Source: Chromobotia macracanthus
Lineage: Eukaryota > Chordata > Actinopteri > Cypriniformes > Botiidae
NCBI GenBank assembly: GCA_036877525.1
Contig: JAZGTH010000062.1
Coordinates: forward strand, 7,062,501-7,126,500
Direction of reading: 5' to 3'
Length of the DNA: 64,000 bases
Of the stretch, positions 51,873-63,593 are shown piece by piece. The notes under the pieces are model-generated. The model was not told where the DNA came from. It saw only the letters and a program-made list of their open reading frames with translations, and made no database searches. Position numbers and translations under genes: made by a program. The stretch's first letter is position 1. Every line of letters starts with the position of its first letter.

Positions 51873-53470
51873 AGAAACATAGGTTAGGTGCAACAATGAC
51901 ATTATATAATTGTATAATATTTGATTATATAAAGTAGTTTGTAGGCACACATAAGCATGACTAAAAATTAAGAACTAGCTGTGTGGACGTGTGGAAGGAA
52001 TGTGACATCACACTCTTTGAAGTCTCTGCAGTACCAGAGTTTAATAATCCATATATCACAGTGTGTTCTGTTCCGATACACCTTTTGACTTTGATGTTAC
52101 AGCATACCTCCATAGATTGAGCTTTGAAATGAAACTGTCATTGAATGTAGGAGACCAAGTGTGATTATTATTTTGCTGTTCTGGGCAAGCCGATGCTTGC
52201 CGATCCATCTGCCATTATGCAAAAACATCCTGTTCTGTTCCCTTATTATTTCCATCCAAGAGAAAAGTGATCTTTTTCATATTGAAGTACTACCCATGCC
52301 AAACACTATCTTTCACTCTGAACAAACTCTGAAAAAACAAAGTGACTTGATTTTATTTTGACAGCCTAAATAGCTCTTAGCTGTTGGTTAGCATAATTTC
52401 CCTGCATTTTTGCATACACTATATTAGTTAACAAAAGTAACATTATAATAATTTATGACATTTTTATGAGAATAATGTTTTTCATTATTTTTTGAATAAT
52501 GTGCACTGATGCATACAAAATGTGCACTAATGTACACAATAATAACTTATATAGATGTATATAGAATGTAAAAAGGATAAAATTTGGAATTAAATTACAA
52601 AAACATTAAAAAGTTGGGTTCCCATTCTCACATTCCCATTTGTCTTATTAATGCCAAAAATAAATGCTAAGAAATAGCAGTGTGTCTTTAACCTGCAAAA
52701 TGTTGGTTAACCTCTGTAATGGACTTGTGCCGGATGAATTTTAATGAGGTATGTAAATGATAAATGAAAGCTCTTCATTTTGAGACTGTGAACAGGCTCT
52801 TGAAACATTGTGCTCCATTAGTGGTGTCTGCCATTATTTAACAATTTATCCAAACGATTGAGCTGTAATTTAACAAGACTGTTTTGCCAGACATGACCTC
52901 TCAGTGATGTAAGAAATGGTGACCTGATGTCTTCAGAGTGGCAGCATTCAAAATGACTGAGAAACAACATCAATACACTTCACATTGTTTGGAAGCTTGA
53001 AATTCCACCACAAGTGTGTTCAATACATATTGAACTGAAAGATCTATGATAAAAGCCCAATGCATTTAGGCCTTTTGAGGGCCCATATCTGATATAGCTG
53101 AAAATGTAATTAATCTTCATTGTGGAGGATATATCACAACAGTAATTTGGTGAATGCCCAAAGCGTCATTACACACTAGGGTGCCCGCAGGTCTATAAAG
53201 GGTGTTCAGTGCTCTATTTGTGTATTAGAGCGTACAATGAACATGCAAGGCAGGGACATTACCCTTGCTTTGTGTAGTGACACCCACCTCATCAAGATAA
53301 CACACTTGGAGGTGTTTCATACAGCGATAAGCTTCATTTTAATTCCAATGTCATGTCTCAAGGAGCAGCTAGTACATGGTTGTATCAGAGGTTGCAAAAA
53401 AAGACATTTTGAAGAATGGGAAGAAAATCTGAACTACTTGCTCAGAATGTGTGATTGCATTTAAAATGAC
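51873..53470. other. Unique sequence; candidate conserved non-coding segment at 52700-52960
   Basis: 52700-52960 is free of simple repeats and carries ATTTTAATGAGG, CCATTATTTAAC and GCTGTAATTTAAC cores. No exon recognised. Confidence 0.3.
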
Positions 53471-53800
53471 CAAGCTAACAGGGAACGTTCTCAGAACATT
53501 GGCTAGTGTTCTCTAAAAGTTCTCTGAGCTGTCACATACCTTCCTGGAATGATGTTAGTCCTCATTTTTTAACATTATATATCATATATCAAAAATTTTA
53601 TTTGTATGTTGTTAGTGAAACATTTTAAAAATGTAACATAATTACAAAACATTTGAATGACGTTCTTATAACCCAGCAATATTTTTAATACAATGTCTTA
53701 CAAAAATTGATGTTTTGATTGTTCTTAGAACATTCAGAATAACATTTAATGTGTTTGCTACTTGTGAAACGTTAGGTAAACATTACGTTTGTTTGCTGGG
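53471..53800 (+). mobile_element. Short non-autonomous DNA element, copy H (near full length)
   Basis: It opens CAAGCTAACAGGGAACG and runs through TTCTCAGAACATTGGCTAG, TTCTCTAAAAGTTCTC, ATATATCATATATC, GTTCTTATAACCCAGC, ATTGTTCTTAGAACATTC and GTTAGGTAAACATTACG, closing GTTTGCTGGG. With copy A it defines a full length of about 330 bp. Confidence 0.85.
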
Positions 53801-54415
53801 GAGTTGTGGCACAGTGTTTAATATTAGCATATCATATGAAGCATTTATAGTGGATACAGCCTGAAATCATGTTGTGCTGCTCATGCATGTAATTAAAATA
53901 CTACTTCACACCAGCCTCATTTATTGAATGTGGTGCATGTTATTTCAAAACAGGAAAAAATTAACAAGAATGGGCACCTTGTACGCAAGATCGTTTGATA
54001 CATTTTATATTGTCAAACTATTTAGAAGTTTAAAATCATCCCACATTATCATTTTACTCATGGATGAATGAGTTCAGAGCAAATAGTATTTCTGAAATGT
54101 ATTGAATTAAGGGGCTTATCTGCAAAATCATGTAGGGATTAAGAAAATGCTGAAATAAATGTTTTCCTTTAAGAAAGATTAGCCTTTTACATATTTATGT
54201 CAGGGTAAAACTTGCAGGGGTGGGCAACTGTGGTGTGGGCAACTGGGAGCAGTCGAATGGTAAACATGACAGGTCGATTGCTCAGATAATGAAAGTGTAG
54301 AGGTGTTTATTGCAATGAAAATTTCTCTTCTGTTGTCTGGAGAGGGTCTAGATCAAAGTTCTGTTAATCAGAAATGGGCTGGTAGGACTTTGGGTCTTGG
54401 TGATTTTACCAGGTA
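53801..54415. other. Unique sequence; possible hAT-like terminus near 54216
   Basis: CAGGGGTGGGCAACTG at about 54216-54231 resembles the terminus of some hAT elements, and GTGGGCAACTG recurs at about 54236. No partner end or target duplication was found, so no element is called. Confidence 0.3.
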
Positions 54416-54605
54416 AAGTGTCCTAACATAAACCCTACCCATAACCAAAACCTTAACCATAAGTTACTATATTTATAGTAAGGTTTACATTACTATAAAC
54501 CATAACCATAACCTAACCCTATGTAAAATCAGAGGGAAATAGGATAAGAATGGTATACAAGACTCCAGCTCAGTCCTAACTCTAACACTGACCCTAAACC
54601 TCTGA
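54416..54605. repeat. Degenerate AACCCTAACC/ATAACC low-complexity tract
   Basis: Many CATAACC, CCTAACCC and CTCTAACACTG strings occur, with the small palindrome TTACTATATTTATAGTAA. Such tracts occur inside fish repeats of the CTAACCC type. It is too irregular for interstitial telomere DNA. Confidence 0.45.
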
Positions 54606-55054
54606 CCCTGCAATCTCATTGGTTGATAGTTTTCTTCAGGAACATGTCCTAGTTGGGAAAGCCATGTTCACCAGGACTGTGGGGAGTGGGGGATACAGCA
54701 GAAAGTAAGTTGTAGAAACAATGTTTGCTTTAAGGGGAGAAAGAACTGCTAGAGGGAATGGATGAGCTGGAGGGCAGGGAGATGGTGGGAACATAGGAGA
54801 GATGAAAAGGAGCAGCAAGATGTACTGAACTCTAGGGAAATGTAATGATGAAAAGAGCTGGATAAAGGTTAAAGGTCACAGCAGAGCCCAGAGGTTGAGG
54901 TGTTGACCTTGCTTTGCTGTACTTCCTGTGAGTATTGAGGATCATTACCGGGGTCGCAAAATAGTGGAGCAGGTGGTGAACAAGTATGTTGGCCTTTCAC
55001 TTTCACTTAACAGACTTACTGTAGATGCTGATGTCAGAGGGGCACAGTGTAAAT
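54606..55054. other. Purine-rich unique sequence, no gene seen
   Basis: 54660-54900 is rich in GGGA/GGAG strings. Minus-strand frames here (Pro-rich) reflect this bias. Nothing recognised. Confidence 0.4.
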
Positions 55055-55103
55055 TATGGTGCCAGAATGCTGTAGGCAAAAAATCATGCCAGAATGCCGT
55101 AGG
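55055..55103. repeat. About 20 bp direct duplication
   Basis: GCCAGAATGC(T/C)GTAGGC occurs twice within 50 bp with one difference. Confidence 0.75.
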
Positions 55104-56739
55104 CTGATATGGGAGACTGGGGCTAGCTGTCACATGGAAAGACTTCAATACATCCTAGTGTACAAAAATGAAAACTGATTGTTTAGTGTTTCATAATTGT
55201 TTTACTTTTATACCTGTTTTACTATAACAAGCAGTTTAATGACTGTTTTGACAATTTACCGCATATAGTGCACTACTGAGGCATCACAAAAGTGAGTATA
55301 AACACATAAAAGTGAGTTCAATAAACACATAATCATGAATTATATTTTTCCTGGGTAATACTGATAGCCAGGACTTCTGACAATACAGAAGCTGAATTAA
55401 AAAATAATAATTTCTAGTAAAAATTAATTGGAGTAAAAACTGTGACAGCTAAGTCTTACATGTGTTGAGGGACAGAAATTATGGCATTTTGTTTGTTTTT
55501 GCATACACACTACTGTCGTTGCCTGCTTCAGGTTATGTTGACATTGGTGCTTAAATTTTTTTTTTGCTTGACATTACATGTCAGAGCAAAGACTGCCAGA
55601 TGAATGTTTGCCTGCAGATCACAGCACCTTGCTTCAAAGGTGCATTCTGTATGTAGACAACTTTTAGATGATTTCCCTGGACTCAACAGTCGAACACAAC
55701 AGACTGTGTAAAAATGACAGGCGGAAAGGGACTTTTGTTCCCCTCAGAACAGCTTACAAGCGTCGTCATGATAAAAGCTAATTTTGCCGAGAGCAAACTT
55801 CACTTGGCCAAACAGGTGCGATAAATTAGCAAATTTTCTCAAAAACTGCAATAAATATATGATTTTGGGACTTGCTACATCCCACAAGGAACCCTCAAAA
55901 ATATTAGTGAGGTTCTGTGTTTGCACTACAATAACAATTGCAAATGTCAAGTGAGAAAAATCATGAGCAATATAAAGCCCTCAAGGACTTTTTAGAAGGT
56001 GGGAGTGACATTGTTTAAGCAGTGTGGATGCTTTATATTTTCTTTATATTAATGTTGCCTGTTTTCTCAGTAGTAAGTTAACCTGAGCAACATAATCTGC
56101 AAAGGTTGTAATATAACAGTTCACAAAAAATAGTCCACGCATTTGTAACTAGATCATTTTTTGAGGTGGTTTGTTAAATTGACATCAACGAATTTCAGAC
56201 TTCACAGGACTGATGTGTGAAGTCAAAGTGAATTTGAGAGGTTGGACACTTTTGGAACAGTCCCTCAAAAACATAGTCAGCAGGGATTAATTAGCTTTTC
56301 TGAGATCCACACAGCAGATGTCAATGTAATCTTGGGTTGTCGACTTCAGAGGTCAATGCAATACTTCAACTTTGCAGATGAAAATTGATCTTCCAGAATC
56401 CACTGGGTGGACAAATAGGGGCGTCTTCAATCACAAACAAATCTACATCACTCAATGCAAATGCAGAGACTCACCACTTAACTTTTCTCATTTCTCAGTT
56501 CAGGATACATATTCTGGTCATTTAGATGCTATGGCTATAAAATGTGTAAAAAATACAATTTTATGTACCACTAATTTATTATAATGAGCATACTGAAATT
56601 TCATAAAACAACCCAAAAAAGTAGAACTACAACACAGAACTCAATACATGTCATATAGAACTACAATCTCTATACCCATTTGAAGAATATAACGTTGTAC
56701 TCCTTTCTCTTCTCAAGGGATGCAGGCATGGAACTAATG
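55104..56739. other. Unique sequence, no gene seen
   Basis: No family or exon recognised. Frames under 71 codons. Confidence 0.45.
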
Positions 56740-56983
56740 AATCCAGAAATGTAGCCAGATGGTTGCTGGTTCGATTCCAGTGGCTGCAGGTAGCAACTGA
56801 AGTGCCCTTGAGCAACACACATAACCCCTGATTGCCCCCGGGCGCAGCACTGCTTCATGTGTGTGTGTGTGTGTGTTTGCAACTTGCAGTGTGTGTTCAC
56901 TCCTCATCAGTGATAGGTTAAATGCAGAGGTCATGTTTAGGGTATGGATTACTATATCTGCTAAAAATGTCACTTTCAATAGG
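56740..56983 (+). mobile_element. SINE-like element, second tRNA-derived family
   Basis: It has the B box GGTTCGATTCC (56768-56778), then GGTAGCAACTGAAGTGCCC, TTGAGCAACACACATAACCCC, TTGCCCCCGGGCGCAGCACTG, a (TG)n run, GTGTGTTCACTCC, GATAGGTTAAATGCAGAGG and TGTCACTTTCA. I recall this order from a common fish repeat ('GTGCCCTTGAGCAAGGCAC...GGGCGC...GGTTAAATGCAGAG...GTCACTT'). The A-box end is weak. It differs from the family of copies 1-6. Minus-strand frames across it are artefacts. Confidence 0.7.
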
Positions 56984-58180
56984 TTTAAAATGTGGTCATG
57001 AAATCTACCAATTATTATGTTTAAATTAACCTTAATTGGAACCCCTTTTTTTACTTTATTTGGAAGGAAGCAAAGTTACATTTTACAAAGGATTTTGTCA
57101 CTCAGAATTCTAGAAAAAATCTTTCATTATACCACAGCATGAATATACTGTACTTGATAAAACTGGAGGAAAGCAAAGTTTTGCACCAGCAGTGTTTTCC
57201 TGTTATGTGTGTTACTGTTTGTATATTTTTCTTTTTAATGGGATGTTGTTTGAAGCTTACCTCAGAAATGCCATATTCCTGCTGCCTTCGCGAGGTGACC
57301 TGCCAGCCTAAAAGCTTCTTTTGTCATTTTGATTACACAATCGATAAAAGGGAAGAAGCAATTCTTGCTCTTCTTAGCTATACTGCACTATATTATATGA
57401 TATACATGAGCTCATTTATAAATTTTAGATTACAGCTATTAGCATTTGAAGAAGGGGCTGGGGAACGACTCTCATTTTGAAAAGAGCGAGCTTCATCCAT
57501 GTAGAATCAGATCTAAATAATAATGGAAGTTTGTGTGAATTATTGAAAAGCTCCAGATTGTTGCTGTACAACAATTTTGCCACAGAGAGGTGCTGTAATA
57601 ATAAACCCTGAGCATTGTTTCATAATAACCTACTGTTTTGTTTTATTAAAGAGAAGTTAGATTCAATGTATTTTATTAGTATTTTTCAATTTTCTTTCCC
57701 TTGAGTAAATATGAAAGATATTTTCACTTGTAACAAGAGGATAACAAAGGAAAGGAAACTGAACAAAAGAAAGTGACTTAAGTGGATTTGCAACATTAAC
57801 TCTAATGTTTCATTACACACAGAATCACAATTTCAAAGCTGAAGATAAATGGGTTTCTGAAAGAAAATAAAACACAAGGGCTTCTGCCTCTCGGCTATGA
57901 ACTCTTCAGTCAAATGTGCCATATATAGTATGATGAACAAAACTGAAAGAAGTGTCATCCTGCAACAAATGCATCTTTAAAAACTCAGAAATTTAAATGA
58001 GCTAAACAAGACAATAAACAGAGACTGTTCTTTTTAGCACTGTTAACATTCTCAGAGAACAAGTGATGAATGTTTGACGGATTTATATTTACAAGTCTGG
58101 CCTATACAAAAACTTTGATCAGAGGTGATATGCTGATATTGACTAAAGATAGACTTGTCCTTGAAAACTGATCTATAATG
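56984..58180. other. Unique sequence, no gene seen
   Basis: A 113-codon plus-strand frame (57139-57480) begins with ATG but its Cys/Phe-rich translation matches no family I know. I consider it chance. Confidence 0.4.
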
Positions 58181-58236
58181 TTGTACTTGTTAATACTTGT
58201 TATAATACTTGTTATAGATAATACTTGTTATAGATG
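58181..58236. repeat. Tandem repeat, AATACTTGTTAT(AGAT) unit
   Basis: Four imperfect copies of TACTTGTTATA-like sequence follow each other. Confidence 0.8.
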
Positions 58237-59360
58237 AGTTCTGTATATAATGTTAAGAGTTCTTGGTTGTTTGGGGTTAAGCATTCAGCGAAACACACTT
58301 TTGTAATACAAAACATTTTGTTATACAGCTTTAGCACACCAGTCAAAGAAATCCTGGAAAGCAACCCTGCTTAAATATCACATTCAAAGACCTTGGTTTT
58401 GCTAAGTTCTCTGTTAATTATGGAGAAAGGACTGTTTGGGCATAGGCCAAAAGTTTGCCCTGCTGAAATCAAAAATTAATTGGCTGCCTAAAAAGGCATT
58501 TGTGCTGTTCACAAATGTGTCATGCACAATTCCGGTCCTAAAGGATCGAAGACAAATGACATGGAATTGAAATAAATCATTCATATTTCATTTTCAAAAT
58601 GATTATAGAAATAAATATTTAAGCACAAAAGCATGCTGGGAAAATGAACACAATGCATTACAGATAAAATACATGCAAAATTTGTTTGAAGAAAGACTTC
58701 TTCCCCTCAGGTCATCTTAATTCAAAGAAAACGCATGCTGAATACCAATTTTTCTTTCTTGAAATACAGATGCAAACTTTATTGGCACATGAAAATACTG
58801 CAAGTATCTAAAGTTCCCATAACCAGATGACATGCGTGTTTTCAGAACACAAAGACAGGAGGGTTGTTACACCCCTCACATACTAATTATGAGAAGAGAT
58901 GCATACCGGCTTTCTATAATGACTACATCACTGGTCTGTCTTTTTTTTAATGGATCTATAATTAATGTTTACAGGTGGCTGGTGGCTCTGAGTGTACATG
59001 AAGAATAAGCAGCAAATAATTCTAGATCATTTTGAATCAGTTGTGATTAAGGTAATGATGATAAGGTTGAGTCATGGGCTGCTGGCTGTTATACATCTAG
59101 AGCAGAGCCATCACATGCTTCAGCACAGCTGAGAGAATAGTTCGTCTTAAGTGTCTCGGGCACTTGACATTAAAAGCAATTGTGTATGCATCACAATGTT
59201 GGGAGTCAACTAGGATCAGCCTGCTCCTTCACAGCGAATAACCCTCTTTCAACCCTTCGGAGCCAGTAAAGGGCTTTATTTAAAGTTCCTTTTTAGATGA
59301 CTTTGTGAAACTTGACAAATAAATGTCTATCCTCCAGTGCTGTAGCGTCCATACAACACT
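58237..59360. other. Unique sequence, no gene seen
   Basis: Nothing recognised. TAAT-rich stretches only. Confidence 0.45.
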
Positions 59361-59508
59361 GTTCTTGTAGCTTAATGGGTAGAGCTTTGCACTGCAGCAC
59401 AGGGGTTGCAGGTTTGATTCCTGGGAACACATACTGACAAAATGTGAATCCTCAATGCCCTGTAAGTTGCTTTAGATAAAAGCGCCCCCAAATGCATAAA
59501 TGTACACC
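59361..59508 (+). mobile_element. tRNA-derived SINE, copy 6 (most complete)
   Basis: This is the only copy on the plus strand with both promoter boxes readable: A-box region TGTAGCTTAATGGGTAGAGC and B box GGTTTGATTCC. The body follows (CTGGGAACACATACTGAC, CAATGCCCTGTAAGTTGC), and the tail is TTTAGATAAAAGCGCC then CAAATGCATAAATGTA. It looks tRNA-like, but it lacks a foldable acceptor stem and continues into the SINE body, so it is not a tRNA gene. RNA polymerase III transcription is plausible from the family. Confidence 0.88.
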
Positions 59509-59780
59509 ATGATCACCCAGGAAGGCAAAGAAATGCAGCTTTTTCTAACTTAAAGCAAGTTGTTTTTCCACTCACTAATTAAACATCATACTGCATGTTT
59601 TAGTTGAGTTTGCTTTGTTGCCATTCCTGCAGCGTCACTGTTTCGTTAAGATTTAATCATTTAAACATAACTGTCCCATATGTCAGCCTCTAGCTTAACC
59701 AATAGTATAGTTTTTGGGGTGGGACTTCCTGTGTGTTCAAACAGGGAAGGCTATGTTGCTTTGCCGCCTACTTTTCCTAC
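59509..59780. other. Unique sequence, no gene seen
   Basis: Nothing recognised. Confidence 0.4.
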
Positions 59781-59874
59781 GTTTTGTGTTCCACAGAAGA
59801 AAAATAGAAATACATGCAGGTTTGGGCCAACACAAAGGTGAGCAAATAATGACAGAATGTTCATTTCTGGGTCC
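59781..59874 (-). repeat. Common cyprinid repeat (same family as 24682)
   Basis: The series GTTTTGTGTTCCACAGAAG, AAATACATGCAGGTTTGGG, CCAACACAAAGGTGAGC, AAATAATGACAGAATG, TTCATTTCTGGGT matches the recalled repeat in reverse ('TTCCGCAGAAGAAAG...ACAGGTTTGGGACAACATGAGGGTGAGTAAATGATGACAGAATTTTCATTTTTGGGT'-type order). The 74-codon frame over it is not a gene. Confidence 0.75.
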
Positions 59875-62026
59875 CTGCCATTACCGGTACAACTATTGTG
59901 CTGAGTGCTGTAATGGATACTTGCCTTGTGTTCTGTAGCAGATTTATATCAGCCCATTTTCCCCATTGAAATAAAATTTGTCTGACTCTGTCACTTCCAC
60001 AAACACAGCAGACCAAATTTCAGCACTCGTGACAGGCGCTTTTGATTATTTGCTCCTGCTGCAAAGTCAGATTAAAAAACATGTGCTACATATTTCATAC
60101 CGTAAGTAATCTCATTGGTATAATTTAGCTCCAGTCTATGTATACATTACCTGTTTGCACAGTTCTAATTTATTATGTAAAGTTATCAGTATTTTGTGCT
60201 ACATATTGAGATCAGTTAGTCAGTCGTGTACCCAACAGGGCCATTCACCCCATCTTCTCAATTGTGCTCAACACAACACCTACTGCAACACTTTTAGGAG
60301 AGAGTAAATATGTCACACACATGCTCTCAAAGAGAATGCTAAATCACAGCCGAGATGATGAATGTTTGCACATTGCATTCAAGGAAAAACTGATTCATAG
60401 TCTGTCACCTCCAAAAAAAACCTCCATTTCCATATTCAGCACAGGCTGAGGAGCTAGGTGAGCTGTAAGGGCTACAGAGTCCTTACAATCTGACACATTA
60501 CAACAAACAAACGCAAGATAAAAGTAGTATTATTGCAAATATACAGAGATACATGCTATTACATATATTAAACTTTTCACAATAAAACTGTTCACAATAT
60601 GAAGGTATGCTTTGAGCAATATATATACACTAACATATGTGTTTGTTTCTTTAATTATACAACTTGATCTCAAGCATTTTATATACCCAACCTGATTTAT
60701 TTTTTGATATGAAGTGTATAAACAGCAAACAATAGACTGGAGCATGACTTTATATTGGACCAAAAAGGAAAATGCGGAGAATAGACCTGTCTTCTCATTT
60801 CAGAAGTCCATCACACTGATGTTACCTCACAATACCTCATGTGTTCAGTTAACTGTAAAAAGGAAAAGTAATGAGAAACATCAATGTCAGAAGAATGCGG
60901 CCTGCTGTCACGGTGCTATCAAGATCCTTCATTGCATAAAGTGGTCTGTAGCTTTTGACATTTGCCAAATATACACTTGTGCTGCTTGAGTGTACAGATG
61001 AAGGATGACTCCTCATCCAGGAACATTTTAACACTCTTCAGCAATCTGTCTTAAATTTTATAAAATCTTTTCACAAATGTCTAATCTTTGGAAAGCTAAT
61101 ACAACGTTCTTGTGTCTTGATGAGTACAAGCTTCTGTCTGAAGCTGACTACACCAACATCAGAATTTAACTTCTGTGGGTCAATGAAATAGCAATAATAA
61201 ACTTTTCCGTGCCAAATAGCTTGTGGTGTCATCATGAAATGTTACAAAAGGTAACAAAACAAATGATCTTTTTGGAGCTTTATTTTTTTCTGTAGTAAGT
61301 CAAAGAAAAACAAACTGTAATGTTCAGCAATAATAAAAGCTAGTTTTGTATTTGTCGGCATATTTGTTTCTGTCTGGCTGAGCTTGATTCACAATCACCT
61401 CCTCACCCAGCAAAACCTTTATTTTGACTGAATTTTATTTGTGAGAACAACTAAATGGATCAAAAATCAGTCTTCTGTGTTTTAACTCTCAAAATCACAA
61501 AACGATTTTACTTGTCGCTTGTGTGCATGAGGATCACAACTTAGCCATGCTGCTGAGAGAACTCTTTAAAGACTCTTTAAAGCAAACAAACGGATATATG
61601 CAAATTGCATGGCACATATTTGTATAAAAGGTTTTAAGTATAATGCTCGCCTGAGGTTGCAACGCCGATTGCTTTAAACCATGCCACATATTCACAGGCA
61701 ACACAAAGTGGCTGGCACTCAGGTGTAGGGTCTATTATGAGTTAAGTAGTCTGCCTCGCTCTGCAGGTTTCACTTTATTAATTTGCAAAGTGGTATATAG
61801 CTGCATTCTTGGAACTCGATGCAAATTTCCAAATTCCTCTGACTCTTCATTACAGTTAGGCACATAAAACAGTTCATTTTTAAGTAGGTGCAGACCAATC
61901 CCTCAGGGACTCCTTCCACTTGTTGTGATCAAGAGGGATGATGTAGGACTATATTTTAGCTTTATTAGGAGAGACCGGTGAGGATGTAGTTTAATGAAAA
62001 TCTTGCAGGTTGGGAATATGTTTTAA
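59875..62026. other. Unique sequence, no gene seen
   Basis: No recognised repeat. Frames of 60-91 codons (for example 60714-60989) show no motif. A doubled ACTCTTTAAAG lies at 61560-61579. Confidence 0.45.
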
Positions 62027-62045
62027 ATAAATAAATAAGTAAATA

Positions 62046-62135
<90 letters not shown>

Positions 62136-62152
62136 ATATTTATATATTTATT

Positions 62153-62183
<31 letters not shown>

Positions 62184-62226
62184 TTATTTGTTTGTTTGTT
62201 TGTTTGTTTGTATATATATATGTATG

Positions 62227-62293
<67 letters not shown>

Positions 62294-62305
62294 GGAGAGA
62301 GAGAC
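62027..62305. repeat. Complex AT microsatellite: (AAAT)(TA)(TATG)(TTTG)(TA)(GA)
   Basis: The order is AAAT units, about 80 bp of TA, ATTTATAT, TATG units (62157-62182), TTTG units (62187-62210), mixed TATG/TA, a second TA array to about 62290 and a short GA run. The long Tyr/Ile-rich frames on both strands here (up to 152 codons) are by-products of the repeat and not genes. Confidence 0.97.
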
Positions 62306-62734
62306 TGGAAGGGGTGTCGAATGTTGGCCAATGTTGAAATTGGCCAGGTTGTCAAAGTCACTCGTTTCATTTCCTCGTGTCCCACAAACACCATTCGGTT
62401 TTCGGCTCAGCAGTGTCCTTTTATATTTTTTTAACCTATTTTTTTCCATTTTTTTTATGTTAGCCAGCAGAGCGTCCTGAATTCCCTAAAGGGCCCATTT
62501 TAAAAGTAATACATTTTCCTCTGTGTTTTTCAAATCAGTGACAGTCATCTTTTGTCCTATTGTTGTTTGTTTATAAGAATTATTCTAAGTTCCTCTAGGA
62601 CCCTGGGCCTTTGAGAACATCTTGCTTATTTGGGTAAGTGAAATGTATTTGACTTCAAATTAGCTGTTGTTTATTTAAAGCTGCAGTAAGTTTAAGTTTG
62701 AAATTTGGCAACTCTTGTTTCATGGAACTTGCAG
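62306..62734. other. Unique sequence, no gene seen
   Basis: Nothing recognised. Confidence 0.4.
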
Positions 62735-63593
62735 GTTTTACATTTACATTTGTTCATTTAGCAGACACTTTTTGACAAAAGACAAGAGTATTAAACATTT
62801 TGCCTTAAGAACCAACAAGACAAGTCTACTAAGCTACGTTTACAAGTAGATATTGTATTCTGCTTCTAGTGTCAAGATGAACAGGGTTTTTGTTTAATAA
62901 TTATATGTAGGAAAGAATATCAGAGCATTAGGGATTAGTCAGGTGTCTGCGAAACAGGTGTGTTTTGAGTTGTTTTTTGAAGGTTGTGATGGCCTCAGCG
63001 GATCGAGTGGAGGATGGGAGTTGATTCCACCACAAAGGAATAAAAAAGGTGAACATTTTAGTGAATGATTTGGTACCTCGTTGTGAGGGAACAGTCAGAC
63101 GTCACTCATTAACAGACCATAGCTGGCGGGAGGGGACATAAGTCTGAAGGAGTGAGTTGAGGTAGGAGGGTGAGGTTCCTGTGACTGTCCTAAAGGCAAG
63201 GGTCAGAGATTTAATTTGATCTGATGCGGCTGGCTACAGGTAGCCAGTGGAGTAAGATCAGGAGAGGTGTGACATGGGCTCTTTTTGGTTGATTGAAGAC
63301 CAGACGCGCTGCAGCATTCTGGATCATTTGCAAGGGTTTGGTTGCATTGCTTGGAAGGCCAGCCAGATGCGCATTGCAGTAGTCCAGCCTACATATTTCG
63401 AGTGCTTGGACTTGGAGCTGCATTGCATGCTTGAACAGGAATAGTCTGATTTTCCTGATTTCCTGGTTTCTAATGGACTGAGTAGGTGTAAGAGTGTATG
63501 ATCCAAGTTGAACTGTGAAGTTGTATACTAATGATGGGTTGGCCGGGATTATCAGAAGTTCTGTCTTGGACACTTCCAGCCGAGTTGTTAAAG
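62735..63593 (-). mobile_element. L2-type LINE, 5'-truncated 3' end with RT C-terminus and tail
   Basis: On the minus strand the translation gives VSKTELLIIPANPSLVYNF (near 63573), IRKIRLFLFKHAMQLQVQAL, RLDYCNAHLAGLP, KPLQMIQNAAARLVFNQ, KRAHVTPLLILLHWLPVASR and, after a frameshift and stops, SLLQTYVPSR, TVPSQRGTKSF, LWWNQLPSSTRSAEA and FKKQLKTHLFRRHL. This is the conserved end of the reverse transcriptase of L2-clade (Maui-like) LINEs in fish. Between QSIRN and IRKIR about 35 residues of the usual family sequence are missing. The 3' untranslated part ends in AAAGTGTCTGCTAAATG and ACAAATGTAAATGTAAAA at 62735-62785. The copy is dead. Endonuclease and catalytic RT boxes lie beyond the truncation point. 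Confidence 0.88.

Noticed and set aside
54416..54605. Interstitial telomere array
   Set aside because: CCCTAA-like strings are irregular and mixed with CATAACC. No run of exact TTAGGG units.
57139..57480. 113-codon Cys-rich small protein
   Set aside because: No signal peptide with a regular cysteine pattern, no family resemblance, and nothing in context to support it.
59361..59430. tRNA gene
   Set aside because: A and B boxes are visible, but there is no matching acceptor stem and the sequence runs on into a SINE body and tail.
61991..62480. Open frames of 80-152 codons on both strands
   Set aside because: They are translations of TA/TATG/TTTG microsatellite units (Tyr-Ile and Thr-Asn-Lys-Gln repeats) and not proteins.
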